Origin: Staphylococcus saccharolyticus
GTDB lineage: Bacteria > Bacillota > Bacilli > Staphylococcales > Staphylococcaceae
Assembly: GCF_900458815.1 (NCBI RefSeq)
Contig: NZ_UHDZ01000001.1
Location: 620,001-684,000 of the forward strand
Length of the DNA stretch: 64,000 nucleotides
Direction of reading: 5' to 3'
A program made the translations under genes and the position numbers. This document shows, piece after piece, positions 10,103-19,106 of the stretch (its first letter is position 1; each line of letters starts with the position of its first letter). A model generated the notes under the pieces. The model worked only from the letters and a program-made list of their open reading frames with translations. It made no database searches and was not told the origin of the DNA.

Positions 10103-10136
10103 AGAGTCTGGACATCCATCAATGTCTCAGTTATTT
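10103..10136 (+). terminator. Repeat-type hairpin terminator after NhaC/MetT gene
   Basis: GAGTCTGGACAT and ATGTCTCAG pair around CCATCA and are followed by TTATTTTG. It belongs to the same hairpin family as 8164-8200; downstream bases (GACAATCGCTAACTGAATTGAA) also match that copy. Confidence 0.65.
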
Positions 10137-10200
10137 TGATATATTGACAATCGCTAACTGAATTGAACTTATGATGATAGCAGGATTTTTAACTATGGTT

Positions 10201-10306
10201 CAGAGGCAAAGCAACGAGAATTTTATATAGAAATTCAACATACAGTGCACGTTGGGGTACGGAGATGGGACAACGAATTCAATAGTAATTCTATCCCACT
10301 CTTATT
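10201..10306. repeat. Dispersed intergenic repeat, copy A, ending in hairpin
   Basis: This copy contains GAGAATTTTATATAGAAATTC, then GTTGGGG, then a dyad GATGGGACAACGAATTC with ATTCTATCCCAC. It resembles the elements at 23692-23800, 57855-58010 and 62700-62782. The terminal dyad followed by TCTTATT can act as a terminator. Confidence 0.7.
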
Positions 10307-10407
10307 ATTTGAAATATAATATTTAAATTAATTTTAAAGTGCACAAAGTTTGTGACATAGCATAAATACGTTAAAATAATATTAAGAGTGAAAGTAGGTG
10401 AAAAATA

Positions 10408-10896
10408 GTGGCAAAATATAATGTAGAAATCGATATCGAGCGACTGCTTAAATTTACGCCAGAAGTCGTCTATGAAGCATGGACAAAGAAAGACATTCTA
10501 AAAGAATGGTTTATGACTACTTTACGCACAAATAAATCATTTGAAGCAGATATTCAAGAAGGCGGGACTTATCGCATTGTTGATAGTAGAAATGGTAAAC
10601 AAAATGTCATTGAAGGTACATATGAGGAATTAGTCATGGATGAATATATTAAAATGACGATTGGAATGCTAGGATTGAGTGAAGAAGAAGATGTTATAGA
10701 AGTTGAATTCTTCGAGCGAGATAATGGTGGAACTCAAATGTTCTTTTACTATCGTTCTTTTGTAGAAAAAGAAAGAAGTTTAACGGCATTAGAGTATAAA
10801 CAAAAGAAAAAAGAATATCACGATTCGACAGTTCATGGATTTGAATTAATGATTGATCAGATGCAACATGTTCTTGAAGAGCAACGACATAACTAA
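10408..10896 (+). CDS. AHSA1/SRPBCC-domain protein
   Basis: This 162-residue protein starts with GTG after AAGTAGGTG and matches the activator-of-Hsp90 homologue 1-like START superfamily: IERLLKFTPEVVYEAWT at the N-terminus, LKEWFM, the GGTYRI strand near residue 52, and a long C-terminal helix ending MIDQMQHVLEEQ. Such small cytoplasmic proteins bind hydrophobic ligands or have unknown roles in bacteria. It stands alone between two repeat-rich gaps. The exact function is unknown. Confidence 0.8.
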   Translation: MAKYNVEIDIERLLKFTPEVVYEAWTKKDILKEWFMTTLRTNKSFEADIQEGGTYRIVDSRNGKQNVIEGTYEELVMDEYIKMTIGMLGLSEEEDVIEVEFFERDNGGTQMFFYYRSFVEKERSLTALEYKQKKKEYHDSTVHGFELMIDQMQHVLEEQRHN

Positions 10897-11165
10897 GTGA
10901 AAAGCCAGCTTGTCAAAAATATAAATATATTAATAAGACTGTTAGAAAACTTTTTATTGAGAAGTCATACTTCATTGAATACCTGAACTATATCTTTGGA
11001 TAAGTTTCACTATCTTTAAAGGGAGCAGTGTAGCTATAGATTTTACTATTAGTAAACGAACTAGATATATGTATAGGTGTGTCGAATACATCATATGACT
11101 TTTATGGATAAGATGTACTAATGACCTAAGTAACAGTAAATCTTTAGAGGGTTTATCCACGGTTT
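10897..11165. other. Intergenic stretch without recognisable gene
   Basis: Short frames exist on both strands (up to 62 codons on the minus strand) but have no ribosome site or recognisable family. The stretch ends in a strong plus-strand terminator, so something may once have been transcribed here. I see no identifiable gene. Confidence 0.4.
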
Positions 11166-11166
11166 A

Positions 11167-11216
11167 TAGCAGCTTTGTGGTAAGAAAGATTTTTCTTACA
11201 CAAGCTGCTTTTTTAA
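11167..11216 (+). terminator. Strong intrinsic terminator
   Basis: AGCAGCTTTGTGGTAAGAAA pairs with TTTCTTACACAAGCTGCT and is followed by TTTTTTA on the plus strand. It lies just past the 3' end of the minus-strand rpiR-type gene. The T tail fits a plus-strand transcript; on the minus strand it is only a hairpin. Confidence 0.7.
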
Positions 11217-11983
11217 ATTAATTCATTATTTTCTTTACGTTTGTTATATTTTCTTAGGAGTGTTTCAAAAAAGATGTGATAACTGATAAAACTAGAGTAA
11301 TCTGTTCCATCATTTAAATAAAAGGTATTACTTGAAACATAAATATTGTAGTTAGCTTGTTGTGCGAGAGAATTATCTTTCATAGTAGTGATGGAAATAA
11401 AGAATTTTTGTCTTAATTGCAGAAGTTGTGTCACTTCGGTGAGTTGATAGGTCTCACCGGATAATGAAATAATAAAAAATAAATCTTTGGGAACTGTTTT
11501 ATTTAAGACCATTTTCAATTCATAGACGTCGTGTAATATTATGATATTTTTATGCATAGTTAATAAAATACGTTGCGCTTCCTTTGCTACATTCATTTGA
11601 GCTCGACAAGTGCCATATAAATAAATAGTCGTGGCTTCATGCATTTTGTTCGTCAACAGATGATAATCAATACGTTCTAAGTAACTGAAAGTATTTTCAA
11701 TTTCTTGTTTGAATTGTTCCATTGAGTCAGAGGGGAGTTGCTGTTTTTTATGATTTTCAAATTTTAAAAAGGATTTAAAATCGCTATAACCGTCGAATCC
11801 TAGTTTACGAGTGAAACGGTGTATCATCGCGTTTGACGCATGCGTGTGGTGAGCTAATTCTTGAATTTTTATTGTTTGGCATTTTTCAATATGCGTATTA
11901 ACATAATGTACAATTTGAATGTCATTATCATTTAATTGATTGAAATTAGAATTAACACGCTCATCTAAAATAATTTTTAACAC
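11213..11983 (-). CDS. RpiR-family regulator next to glv-type PTS
   Basis: This is an RpiR/MurR-type transcription factor with an N-terminal HTH_6 domain (IQELAHHTHASNAMIHRFTRKLGFDGYSDF, split here only for description) and a C-terminal SIS sugar-phosphate-binding domain (YLYGTCRAQMNVAKEAQRIL and IISLSGETYQL). A longer frame runs to 12052. The GTG at 11983 has AAGGAAC 9 nt upstream and gives 256 residues, normal for the GlvR-like subgroup, so it is preferred. It is divergent from the glvC-like PTS gene and probably senses its phosphorylated sugar. It is intact although its likely target is broken. Confidence 0.82.
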   Translation of the reverse strand: MLKIILDERVNSNFNQLNDNDIQIVHYVNTHIEKCQTIKIQELAHHTHASNAMIHRFTRKLGFDGYSDFKSFLKFENHKKQQLPSDSMEQFKQEIENTFSYLERIDYHLLTNKMHEATTIYLYGTCRAQMNVAKEAQRILLTMHKNIIILHDVYELKMVLNKTVPKDLFFIISLSGETYQLTEVTQLLQLRQKFFISITTMKDNSLAQQANYNIYVSSNTFYLNDGTDYSSFISYHIFFETLLRKYNKRKENNELI

Positions 11984-12077
11984 CTTAATACTGTTCCTTG
12001 AAAATATTTTCTTTAAATGAAAATATAATCTGATCATACGAAATAGTTTCAAATTACGGCAACGTTATTGTTTATAT

Positions 12078-12092
12078 ATAAGCGTTTACTAT
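12078..12092. promoter_or_regulatory. Possible CcpA (cre) site before glv-type PTS
   Basis: ATAAGCGTTTACTAT (reverse complement ATAGTAAACGCTTAT) matches the core of the catabolite-responsive element with mismatches at the ends. Its place in the divergent rpiR/PTS promoter region fits carbon-catabolite control. No footprint-quality evidence is possible from sequence. Confidence 0.4.
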
Positions 12093-12191
12093 GTATTGAA
12101 ATTAAGTTATTAATTATGAGGTTTCTACATTGATATTGTAAATATTGTTCATCAATGAGGCTCGTATATATGGGATGTGGAGGTATAGAAA

Positions 12192-13782
12192 ATGAATGCA
12201 ATTAAACGTTTCGGTAGCGCAATGATTGTTCCAGTCTTGATGTTTGCCTTCTTTGGTATTGTACTTGGGTTCGCTACACTTTTTAAAAATTTAACAATCA
12301 TGGGGGAAATAGCTAATCAACATACGTTTTGGTTTAAATTATGGTCAGTCATCAAGTCAGGTGGATGGGTCATCTTTACCCATATGGAAATCGTCTTTAT
12401 CGTCGGTTTACCACTATCATTAGCAAAAAAAGCACCTGGTCATGCAACACTTGCGGCTCTTATGGGCTATTTAATGTTTAACACTTTTATTAATGCCATT
12501 TTAACTCAATGGCCACACACGTTTGGGGCAAGTCTAAAAAAGGTGTAGAAAATGCAACAGGATTAAAAGCAATTGCTGGGATTGAAACGCTAGATACTAA
12601 TATTTTAGGTGCCATCATTATTTCGAGAATTATTACATGGATACATAATAGATACTATAGTAAACGACTACCTGAGATGTTAGGTGTGTTTCAAGGTTTA
12701 ACTTTTGTAGTAACAATTTCATTCTTTGTTATGTTACCTATTGCAGCTATCACTTGTGTAGTTTGGCTAACGCTCCAACATGGTATTGCGTCTATACAAT
12801 ATTTTATTGTTGCTTCAGGACATGTAGGTGTATGGTTATATCACTTCCTTGAACGTGTCCTTGTTCCAACAGGATTACATCATTTTATTTACGCGCCTAT
12901 AGAAGTAGGTCCTGTTGCCGTTAATCATGGTTTAAAAGCTGAGTGGTTACAGCACTTAAATCAATTTGCTGAAAGTAATAAGCCACTGAAAGAACAATTT
13001 CCTTATGGTTTCATGTTACAAGGGAATGGCAAGGTTTTCGGATGTCTTGGCATTGCGCTTGCAATGTATGCAACAACGCCTAAAGATAATCGAAAAAAGG
13101 TGGCAGCTTTACTTATACCTACCACGCTTACTGCGATTGTTGCAGGTATTACAGAACCTCTGGAATTTACGTTCTTATTCATTGCACCATATTTATTTGT
13201 ACTACATGCGATTTTAGCTGCAACAATGGATACTTTAAGTATGGCTTTGGTGTTGTTGGGAATATGGGTGGTGGTGTGCTAGATTTTATTGCAACGAACT
13301 GGATACCTTTAGGAAAAGAACATTGGTTGACATATGTAGCACAAATGATTATTGGCCTTATCTTTGTCGTCATCTGTTATTTCTTGTTCAGATTTTTAAT
13401 TTTAAAATTCGATATTCCATTACCAAGACGTAAAAATGATGAAGAAGTAAAATTATTTTCTAAACAAGATTATAATGGTAGAAAAGAAGATAAAACTACA
13501 CCTTTATTCTTTAAATCTAGTAGAAGTGAATACGAAGATAAAGCAGCATATTACTTAGAAGGTCTTGGTGGTAAAGAAAATATTAAAGACGTAACAAATT
13601 GTACAACGCGATTACGCTTAACTGTAAAAGACGAGAGTAAGGTCCAAGAAAATAGCTATTTTACTCGTAATCAAATGGCTCATGGTTTAATAAAAAGTGG
13701 TGAGAGTATTCAAGTTGTAGTAGGAATGACTGTTCCACAAGTAAGAGAAGCATTTGAACATTTAGTACATGATGAAAAATAA
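12192..13782 (+). pseudogene. glvC: PTS alpha-glucoside-type EIICB (GlvC-like), two frameshifts
   Basis: This fused PTS permease has EIIC membrane segments first and a C-terminal EIIB domain with phosphocysteine motif TNCTTRLR near 13607. The ATG at 12192 follows GGAGGTATAGAAA. The frame breaks near 12535, where an A7 run (Leu-Lys-Lys-Gly) is A6, and again near 13247, where TTT-GGT has lost one T (MAFGVVGNMGGG expected). Adding the two bases to 1591 bp gives 531 codons, a normal full-length EIICB. Both lesions are homopolymer deletions, so sequencing error is possible. The glvC symbol rests on similarity in type and the RpiR neighbour; maltose, trehalose or arbutin could be the sugar. Confidence 0.85.
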
Positions 13783-13791
13783 AAGAATATC

Positions 13792-13837
13792 AAAAAGGCT
13801 CAAGCGGTGAGGAATAGGTCACTACTTGAGCTTTTTA
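13792..13837. terminator. Bidirectional terminator between convergent genes
   Basis: AAAAAGGCTCAAG and CTTGAGCTTTTT pair around a loop with an inner GGTGA/TCAC pair. Both strands end in A/T runs, so it can end both the PTS gene and the convergent hypothetical gene. Confidence 0.8.
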
Positions 13838-13839
13838 AC

Positions 13840-14370
13840 TTATGATATACGTGCTTTATGTAACATTTTTGCGTGATAACTTGCAGATAAAATGTCAATA
13901 TTACGTGTAGCTATTGTATGAAGTAATTGAGTGAATACTTCTTGAGGGCATGTTACACTCGCATAATTATTATTAAGTGTGTAATTGACTTCATGATGAT
14001 TGGCGTACATATTCATGATATCAATGACTTTATCTTTAATAAAAGCATCTTGTAAGCCATCAATGGCTAAGTCAAAACGTTTAGCTGATTGATAAAGTTG
14101 CTCTGAATCAAGGAGCTCATCTACACGTTTAGGCGTTAAAATTTGGTAAATGGAATAATTATGAAAACTTAAGAAGCTAATAAGATAAGGTAATTGTTGC
14201 TTTGGTAAACTAACCTCTAAGGCAAACACGTTATTTTGTTTGAAAATAGAATATTGAAAGGATTCACAAAAAGTAATGTTTTTACATAAATGAGTGAGTT
14301 TTTTTCGCGTTGGGCGAGATTTCAAACCTGCAATATTGATAATGTAGGATTCAAATTTATCAATCAACAT
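13840..14370 (-). CDS. Hypothetical protein, 176 residues
   Basis: I do not recognise this family. A GGAGGT 6 nt before the ATG at 14370 fixes the start (MLIDKFESYIINIAGLKSRP), although the frame extends further upstream. There are no signal peptide, membrane segments or Cys motifs. The N-terminal 30 residues are basic; the middle has KQQLPYLISFLSFHNYSIYQ and the end is Lys/Arg-containing. It is convergent with the broken PTS gene. It looks like a real gene because of the start context, terminator and composition. Confidence 0.65.
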   Translation of the reverse strand: MLIDKFESYIINIAGLKSRPTRKKLTHLCKNITFCESFQYSIFKQNNVFALEVSLPKQQLPYLISFLSFHNYSIYQILTPKRVDELLDSEQLYQSAKRFDLAIDGLQDAFIKDKVIDIMNMYANHHEVNYTLNNNYASVTCPQEVFTQLLHTIATRNIDILSASYHAKMLHKARIS

Positions 14371-14811
14371 GTTATGACCTCCAATCGTTAACATTGTAGT
14401 ATGTTTCAATATTTTCATATGTACATGATTCGTTACTCGTTTAAATAAATTGTACCACTCTTTTTTTATAGATTCACTAAGACTTTTGAATGAAGTTTAA
14501 ATTTATTCAATTGTAATACTTTTTTAGCATATGACATAAAATCAGACATTCTAATCAAGATTAAACTGTTCACAGCTTTTTAAAGAAGTAAACAAAACAA
14601 GTGATTTCCAATAAAAATATTTACTCTATTAAGTGTTACATGTCAAAATACACCAAATAGTTATATAGTAATATACTCTGTTAGTTTATCATTAATCGTT
14701 GTGATTAAATGAATTGTCAATGGAATAATAGTGTTAATTTTACAATCAAAAAATGGTAGATGAATTTTATGTTAATATGAAAAAGAATAGATATAAAAAG
14801 GGGATAGTATC
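14371..14811. other. Intergenic region, nothing identified
   Basis: This stretch of about 440 bp is very AT-rich. It holds divergent starts at both ends and presumably both promoters. I see no RNA structure, repeat or coding frame. Confidence 0.4.
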
Positions 14812-15446
14812 ATGTACAGAGCAGTAATATTTGATTTTGATGGAACAATCATTGATACAGAAGAACATTTGTTTAATTTAACAAATAAACATTTATATAA
14901 TCATGGTAAGGAACCAATTTCACTAGAATTTTATAGAGCATCAATAGGTGGAACTGCTTCTTATTTACATCAATATTTGGAAAAGTGGATTGGAGAAAAA
15001 CATAAGGACGCCATTTATCAAGAACATTACCAAACTAGCGGGAATTTACCAATCATTGATACAATAAAAAATTGATGAAACATCTTAAAAAGTGTCATAT
15101 TCCTATGGCTATCGTGACAAGTAGCTATAGAAAGAATATTCTTCCAACATTCAGACAATTAGGTTTAGATAACTATATTGATGTTATAGTTGGTAGGGAA
15201 GACGTTGAAAATGTTAAACCTGATCCGGATCTTTATTTAACTGCTGTACAAAACCTTAATTATAATCCAACAAATTGCATGGCTATAGAAGATTCAGTTA
15301 ATGGAGCTACTGCTGCGATTTTAGCTGGCTTAGATGTTATTGTAAATACAAATATCATGACAAAGGAACAAGATTTTTCGTCTATTTAATTAACTGATAA
15401 AAATATGTCATTTGAAGATATTAAGTTAAAATTGTTGGAACATTAA
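14812..15446 (+). pseudogene. HAD-superfamily beta-phosphoglucomutase-like phosphatase, decayed
   Basis: The HAD motif I FDFDGTIIDTE is near residue 8, motif II IVTSSYRKN and motif III/IV KPDPDLYL and AIEDSVNG follow. The frame breaks near 15068, where an A6 run (IKKLMKHLKK expected) is A5. It then meets an in-frame TAA at 15387-15389 (DFSSI-stop-LTDKNMSFEDIKLKLLEH) before the native stop at 15446. With one base restored the gene encodes about 211 codons, the normal length for this group. The ribosome site AAAAAGGGG precedes the ATG. Two independent lesions suggest a true pseudogene; substrate is unknown. Confidence 0.85.
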
Positions 15447-15461
15447 AAAGGATATATTGTA

Positions 15462-15652
15462 ATGGGTTATACCATACTGTTTTTTTTTAAGCAGGTCCCA
15501 TCATTATAAGAATAGGAAATCTTGTATTGGGACCAATATTTAATAAACGAACACCATTTCATGTTCAGGTCCGTTCATTTATTATTGGATCTATGATATA
15601 TCTTATCTTAGCATTTATAGGTTATTTTTTACTTTTACAAGGTCGTATATAA
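15462..15652 (+). pseudogene. Small two-helix membrane protein, frameshifted
   Basis: An ATG at 15462 with AAAGGA 8-9 nt upstream opens MGYTILFF. In the T9 run near 15480-15488 the frame is lost. The other frame continues AGPIIIRIGNLVLGPIFNKR, then a second helix (SMIYLILAFIGYFLLLQGRI) to a stop at 15652. The span lacks one base for a 63-residue protein. The pattern is that of a small conserved staphylococcal membrane protein, family unknown. The sense is convincing because the second frame is purely hydrophobic and ends on a stop just before a terminator. Confidence 0.6.
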
Positions 15653-15729
15653 AAGATTTCAAAGATCGAGTTTTAGAAGCTATATGTGGAAAATGAGATA
15701 ATAAAACGACGTATTGATATAAGAAGAAT

Positions 15730-15770
15730 GCCCTCAATGAATTTCAATACAAATTCATTGAGGGCTATTT
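15730..15770. terminator. Perfect 15-bp hairpin terminator
   Basis: GCCCTCAATGAATTT and AAATTCATTGAGGGC pair perfectly around CAATAC and are followed by TATTT. It separates the plus-strand small membrane gene from two convergent membrane genes. Confidence 0.8.
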
Positions 15771-15815
15771 ATGTACTATTAATGATTTATATTTCAGAAT
15801 TCACTCATTAATACA

Positions 15816-16001
15816 CTATGAGGTTAACTTTAGGACTAATGTAACCGCAATTAGTACGATTAAAATTAAATCAATTCCAACCATGATTGTGAAGCGTGTA
15901 GATTTTTGTCCTTCGTGTTTGGCCAATACCATAGCTTTGTAGTTTGGGATTAAACTTATGATTAATAATATTATTATGATAATGCCAATAATTAATGTCA
16001 T
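15816..16001 (-). CDS. Small membrane protein, 61 residues
   Basis: Two hydrophobic helices (residues 2-19 and about 38-58) flank a short polar loop NYKAMVLAKHEGQKSTRF. Its ATG overlaps the end of the upstream gene in ATGA, so the two are translationally coupled and probably form a small membrane complex. No family is recognised. Confidence 0.7.
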   Translation of the reverse strand: MTLIIGIIIIILLIISLIPNYKAMVLAKHEGQKSTRFTIMVGIDLILIVLIAVTLVLKLTS

Positions 16002-16354
16002 GACGTTTTACCTCCATTATTTCTATAAATCAGCTCCCAAACAATACCAACAATGATGCCTAAAATAAATCCACAAATGATACCGATTTGAGTTGTAAAG
16101 AAAATAGCACCTAATACTAAACAGACAACAAGTGCAATAGGAATTGTTGTTCCGTAGATTATTTTGCGTTTAGGAGAACTTAATATAGTAAATACGATGA
16201 TATAAATAATAAAGAATACGACTGTAGCTAGTAGAGTGCGTCCGATTGCAGACATCACTGACGCATGTTTCATTGTTAGATAGTTAAGTATAAAAAATGC
16301 AATCATAAAGATTATTGTTATCTTAAATGCACGTTGTATAAGTGTTTTCTTCAT
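15998..16354 (-). CDS. Membrane protein, about 118 residues
   Basis: Four hydrophobic segments are visible, at about residues 11-26, 36-58, 68-86 and 88-107, with a polar tail IYRNNGGKTS. Two ATGs are adjacent at 16357 and 16354; GGAG lies 4 and 7 nt before them, so the second is slightly preferred. It is the first gene of a two-gene operon. The family is not recognised. Confidence 0.72.
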   Translation of the reverse strand: MKKTLIQRAFKITIIFMIAFFILNYLTMKHASVMSAIGRTLLATVVFFIIYIIVFTILSSPKRKIIYGTTIPIALVVCLVLGAIFFTTQIGIICGFILGIIVGIVWELIYRNNGGKTS

Positions 16355-16734
16355 CATAGGTCTCCTTTAACTATTTAAAAAAAGTATACCACACTTATTC
16401 GACCTTTAAGCAATAAATGAAGGTAATAGGATTATTGGTAAAAACAAGTTTTTGAACTAGGTTAATATACAATCATTAAAGACTTAAGACATCAACAAGT
16501 ACTTCTACATACCTTTTTATTTAGTAAATTTAACGCAAGATAAATTAAAAAGTTCTATAAATAATTGAATCTTTAGAAAAAATACATTGTAATTATTACT
16601 AAAAATCAAAAGGATTGAGACTATATTTTTATAAACGTTTTCACTAAATTTACAAAATTTTGTCAATTTGTAGTATTATTATGGAAATAAGATTATCAAA
16701 ATTTATATTTTAGGTTTAGAAATGGGGTAATGTT
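16355..16734. other. Divergent intergenic region, nothing identified
   Basis: About 380 bp of AT-rich sequence lies between divergent starts. It presumably carries promoters for the membrane-protein pair and the permease. I see no repeat, operator or RNA. Confidence 0.4.
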
Positions 16735-18122
16735 ATGCAAAATAATGAGTTACATAGGAGACTAAGTGCTCGTCAAATACAAATGATAGCACTTGGAGGA
16801 ACAATTGGCGTAGGACTTTTTATGGGAGCGACAAGCACAATTAAGTGTACTGGTCCAACGGTGATATTAGCTTATTTAATTGCAGGACTTTTCTTATTTC
16901 TAATTATGAGAGCAAAGCAATGGGGGAAATAATTTATTTAAATCCAACAACTGGATCGTTTGCAACATTTGCTAGTGATTACATACACCCTGCAGCTGGT
17001 TATATGACTGCATGGAGTAATATATTTCAATGGGTAGTAGTTGGAATGAGTGAGGTAATAGAAGTAGGTGAATATATGAATTATTGGTACCCTCACTTAC
17101 CTAACTGGATACCAGGAATTGTAGCTGTCGCGTTGCTAATGGTAGCGAACTTGGCTTCTGTTAAAGCATTTGGGGAATTTGAATTTTGGTATGCGCTTAT
17201 TAAAGTTGTGACAATTATTTTAATGATCATTGCTGGTTTTGGTTTGATTATATTTGGTATCGACAATGGAGGTCATGCTATTGGGATTTCTAATTTATGG
17301 TCTCACGGTGGTTTTATGCCTAATGGTATAGTTGGTTTTTTCTTTTCACTTTCGATTGTTATAGGTTCATACCAAGGAGTTGAACTTATTGGTATTTCAG
17401 CTGGAGAAACTAAAAATCCACAAAAAAATATTGTTAAAGCAGTTAATAGTGTTATTTGGAGAATTTTAATTTTCTATATTGGTGCAATTTTTGTTATCGT
17501 ATCATTTTATCCATGGGATAAGCTAGGAGTTATTGGTAGTCCATTTGTAGCAACTTTTGCTAAAATTGGTATTACATTTGCAGCAGGATTAACTAATTTT
17601 GTAGTATTGACAGCAGCGATGTCTGGGTGTAATTCAGGTATATTTAGTTCAAGTCGTATGATTTATATTAGCTAAGCAGGGACAAATGCCTAAAATCTTT
17701 GCTAAAGTCATGAGAAATGGCGTCCCATTTTACACTGTATTAGTAGTGTCGGTAGGTATCCTAATTGGAGCATTGTTAAACGTTATTATACCGCTATTCA
17801 TCAAAGGTTCTGATAGCATGTTTACGTATACAGTGCATCGATTTTACCCGGTATGATTCCTTGGTTTACGATTTTATTTAGACATTTGCGCTTTAGAAAG
17901 CTACAACCTGAAGAAGTTAAAAATCATCCATTTAAAATGCCTGTAGGCGCGTTTGCTAATTACTTAACAATCGCTTTCTTGATTTTAGTATTAGTGGGAA
18001 TGTTAATTAATAAGGAAACTGTAGTCTCTGTGGTTATTGGTATTGTATTGTTAAGTGCAGTGACATTTTATTATTTAATTAGCTATAACAAAAAGGATCA
18101 TCAAGAAAAAGTACAGAAATGA
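16735..18122 (+). pseudogene. APC-family amino-acid permease, decayed
   Basis: The N-terminus [26 protein letters not shown] is the hallmark of the AAT group of amino-acid/polyamine permeases. Near 16916 about 5 extra bases (AAGCA, a near-duplication) interrupt [10 protein letters not shown]. Near 17665 the frame shifts again at MIY-LAKQGQMPKIF. Near 17842 it shifts a third time before SILPGMIPWFTILF. The remainder carries about twelve transmembrane segments and the expected total length. Substrate could be a neutral amino acid; it cannot be specified. Three indels make it a pseudogene. Confidence 0.88.
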
Positions 18123-18155
18123 TTTAAAGAAATAATAAATATTTAGCAACATTGA

Positions 18156-18216
18156 TAAAAAAAGCGATTCGTTCATACATTCTTTAAGAAGTGTAAGTAT
18201 GGCGAATCGCTTTTTC
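18156..18216. terminator. Bidirectional terminator, permease/murR
   Basis: AAAAAAGCGATTCG and CGAATCGCTTTTT pair around a roughly 27-nt loop, with A and T runs on the two sides. It can end both the permease remnant and the convergent mup operon. Confidence 0.82.
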
Positions 18217-18224
18217 TATTTAAA

Positions 18225-19106
18225 TTAGTGCTTAAACTCTATATTTGATAAATGTTTTCTATAATTATCGAGAGCCATTTTAGATTGTGTAATAAAGTCT
18301 AATGAGGGCTGATAGTTGAGTGCAATATAACGATAGTAAAGTATATCTACCGTAAACATTTGTGCAAATAATGAAGTAGTAGCCCCCATACGCATTTCAT
18401 TTTCATCAGTTTGACCATAAGACAGGATGATATCTGATTTTTTGGCAACGGGATTATCTGAAGTACTTGAGATAGTAACTACAGGAATATGATAATCGGA
18501 TACAACTTTAGCAATAGAGCGCATTTCACTTTGCATACCATTATTTGTGATGAATACCACGCAATCTTTAGAATTATGTGTTGCAAGCATAGTAGTGAAA
18601 ATGTGAGTTTCTTGAACCAATTGAATATCCATGCCAATTCGAGATAGCTTTTGATATAAATCAGTTGCTACGACAAATGATGCACCATAGCCATAGATGA
18701 ATATCGTTTCAGAGCGTTTAAATAAATCGCAAATTTGATCTATGATAGTGTTATCAATCACTTCATTTGCATTATTAAGAACCGCTTTTGAGCGAGAATG
18801 TAATTTGTTTTTTAGAGACTCTGTACTTTCATTATCTACAAGTTCGACATTATAGGATGTAGCTTCTTTAGGTAAAAATTTAGATAGCCTTATTTTAAGT
18901 TCATGAAAGCCACCTTTAGTCATTTTTTTACTAAAACGAATCACTGATGAAGGGCTCGTTTCTAAGAGTTCAGCAATATCATGAGAATTCATATCGACTA
19001 CCTTATGAGGTGAGTTGAGAATGTATTGAGCTATCTTTTTTTCGTTTCTAGTTAAATAGGGATATTGGTTGTCAATTTCATTTAATATATTTGGCAATTT
19101 AATCAC
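18225..19106 (-). CDS. murR: RpiR-family regulator of MurNAc recycling
   Basis: This 293-residue RpiR-type factor has an N-terminal HTH_6 domain ([19 protein letters not shown] near residue 44) and a SIS domain ([19 protein letters not shown] near 136; [13 protein letters not shown] near 216). It starts with GTG overlapping the murP stop (ATGGGTGATTAA). It is last in the mupG-murQ-murP-murR operon, so it should respond to MurNAc-6-phosphate. The symbol is assigned by context, and the family by sequence. Confidence 0.85.
   Translation of the reverse strand: MIKLPNILNEIDNQYPYLTRNEKKIAQYILNSPHKVVDMNSHDIAELLETSPSSVIRFSKKMTKGGFHELKIRLSKFLPKEATSYNVELVDNESTESLKNKLHSRSKAVLNNANEVIDNTIIDQICDLFKRSETIFIYGYGASFVVATDLYQKLSRIGMDIQLVQETHIFTTMLATHNSKDCVVFITNNGMQSEMRSIAKVVSDYHIPVVTISSTSDNPVAKKSDIILSYGQTDENEMRMGATTSLFAQMFTVDILYYRYIALNYQPSLDFITQSKMALDNYRKHLSNIEFKH

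Noticed and set aside
10972-11160. 62-codon minus-strand frame
   Set aside because: There is no ribosome site, no membrane or domain pattern, and no relation to the neighbouring genes.
12528-12548. Programmed frameshift in the glvC A run
   Set aside because: The gene has a second deletion without a slippery motif 700 bp on, and no stimulatory structure is evident; decay or sequencing error is simpler.
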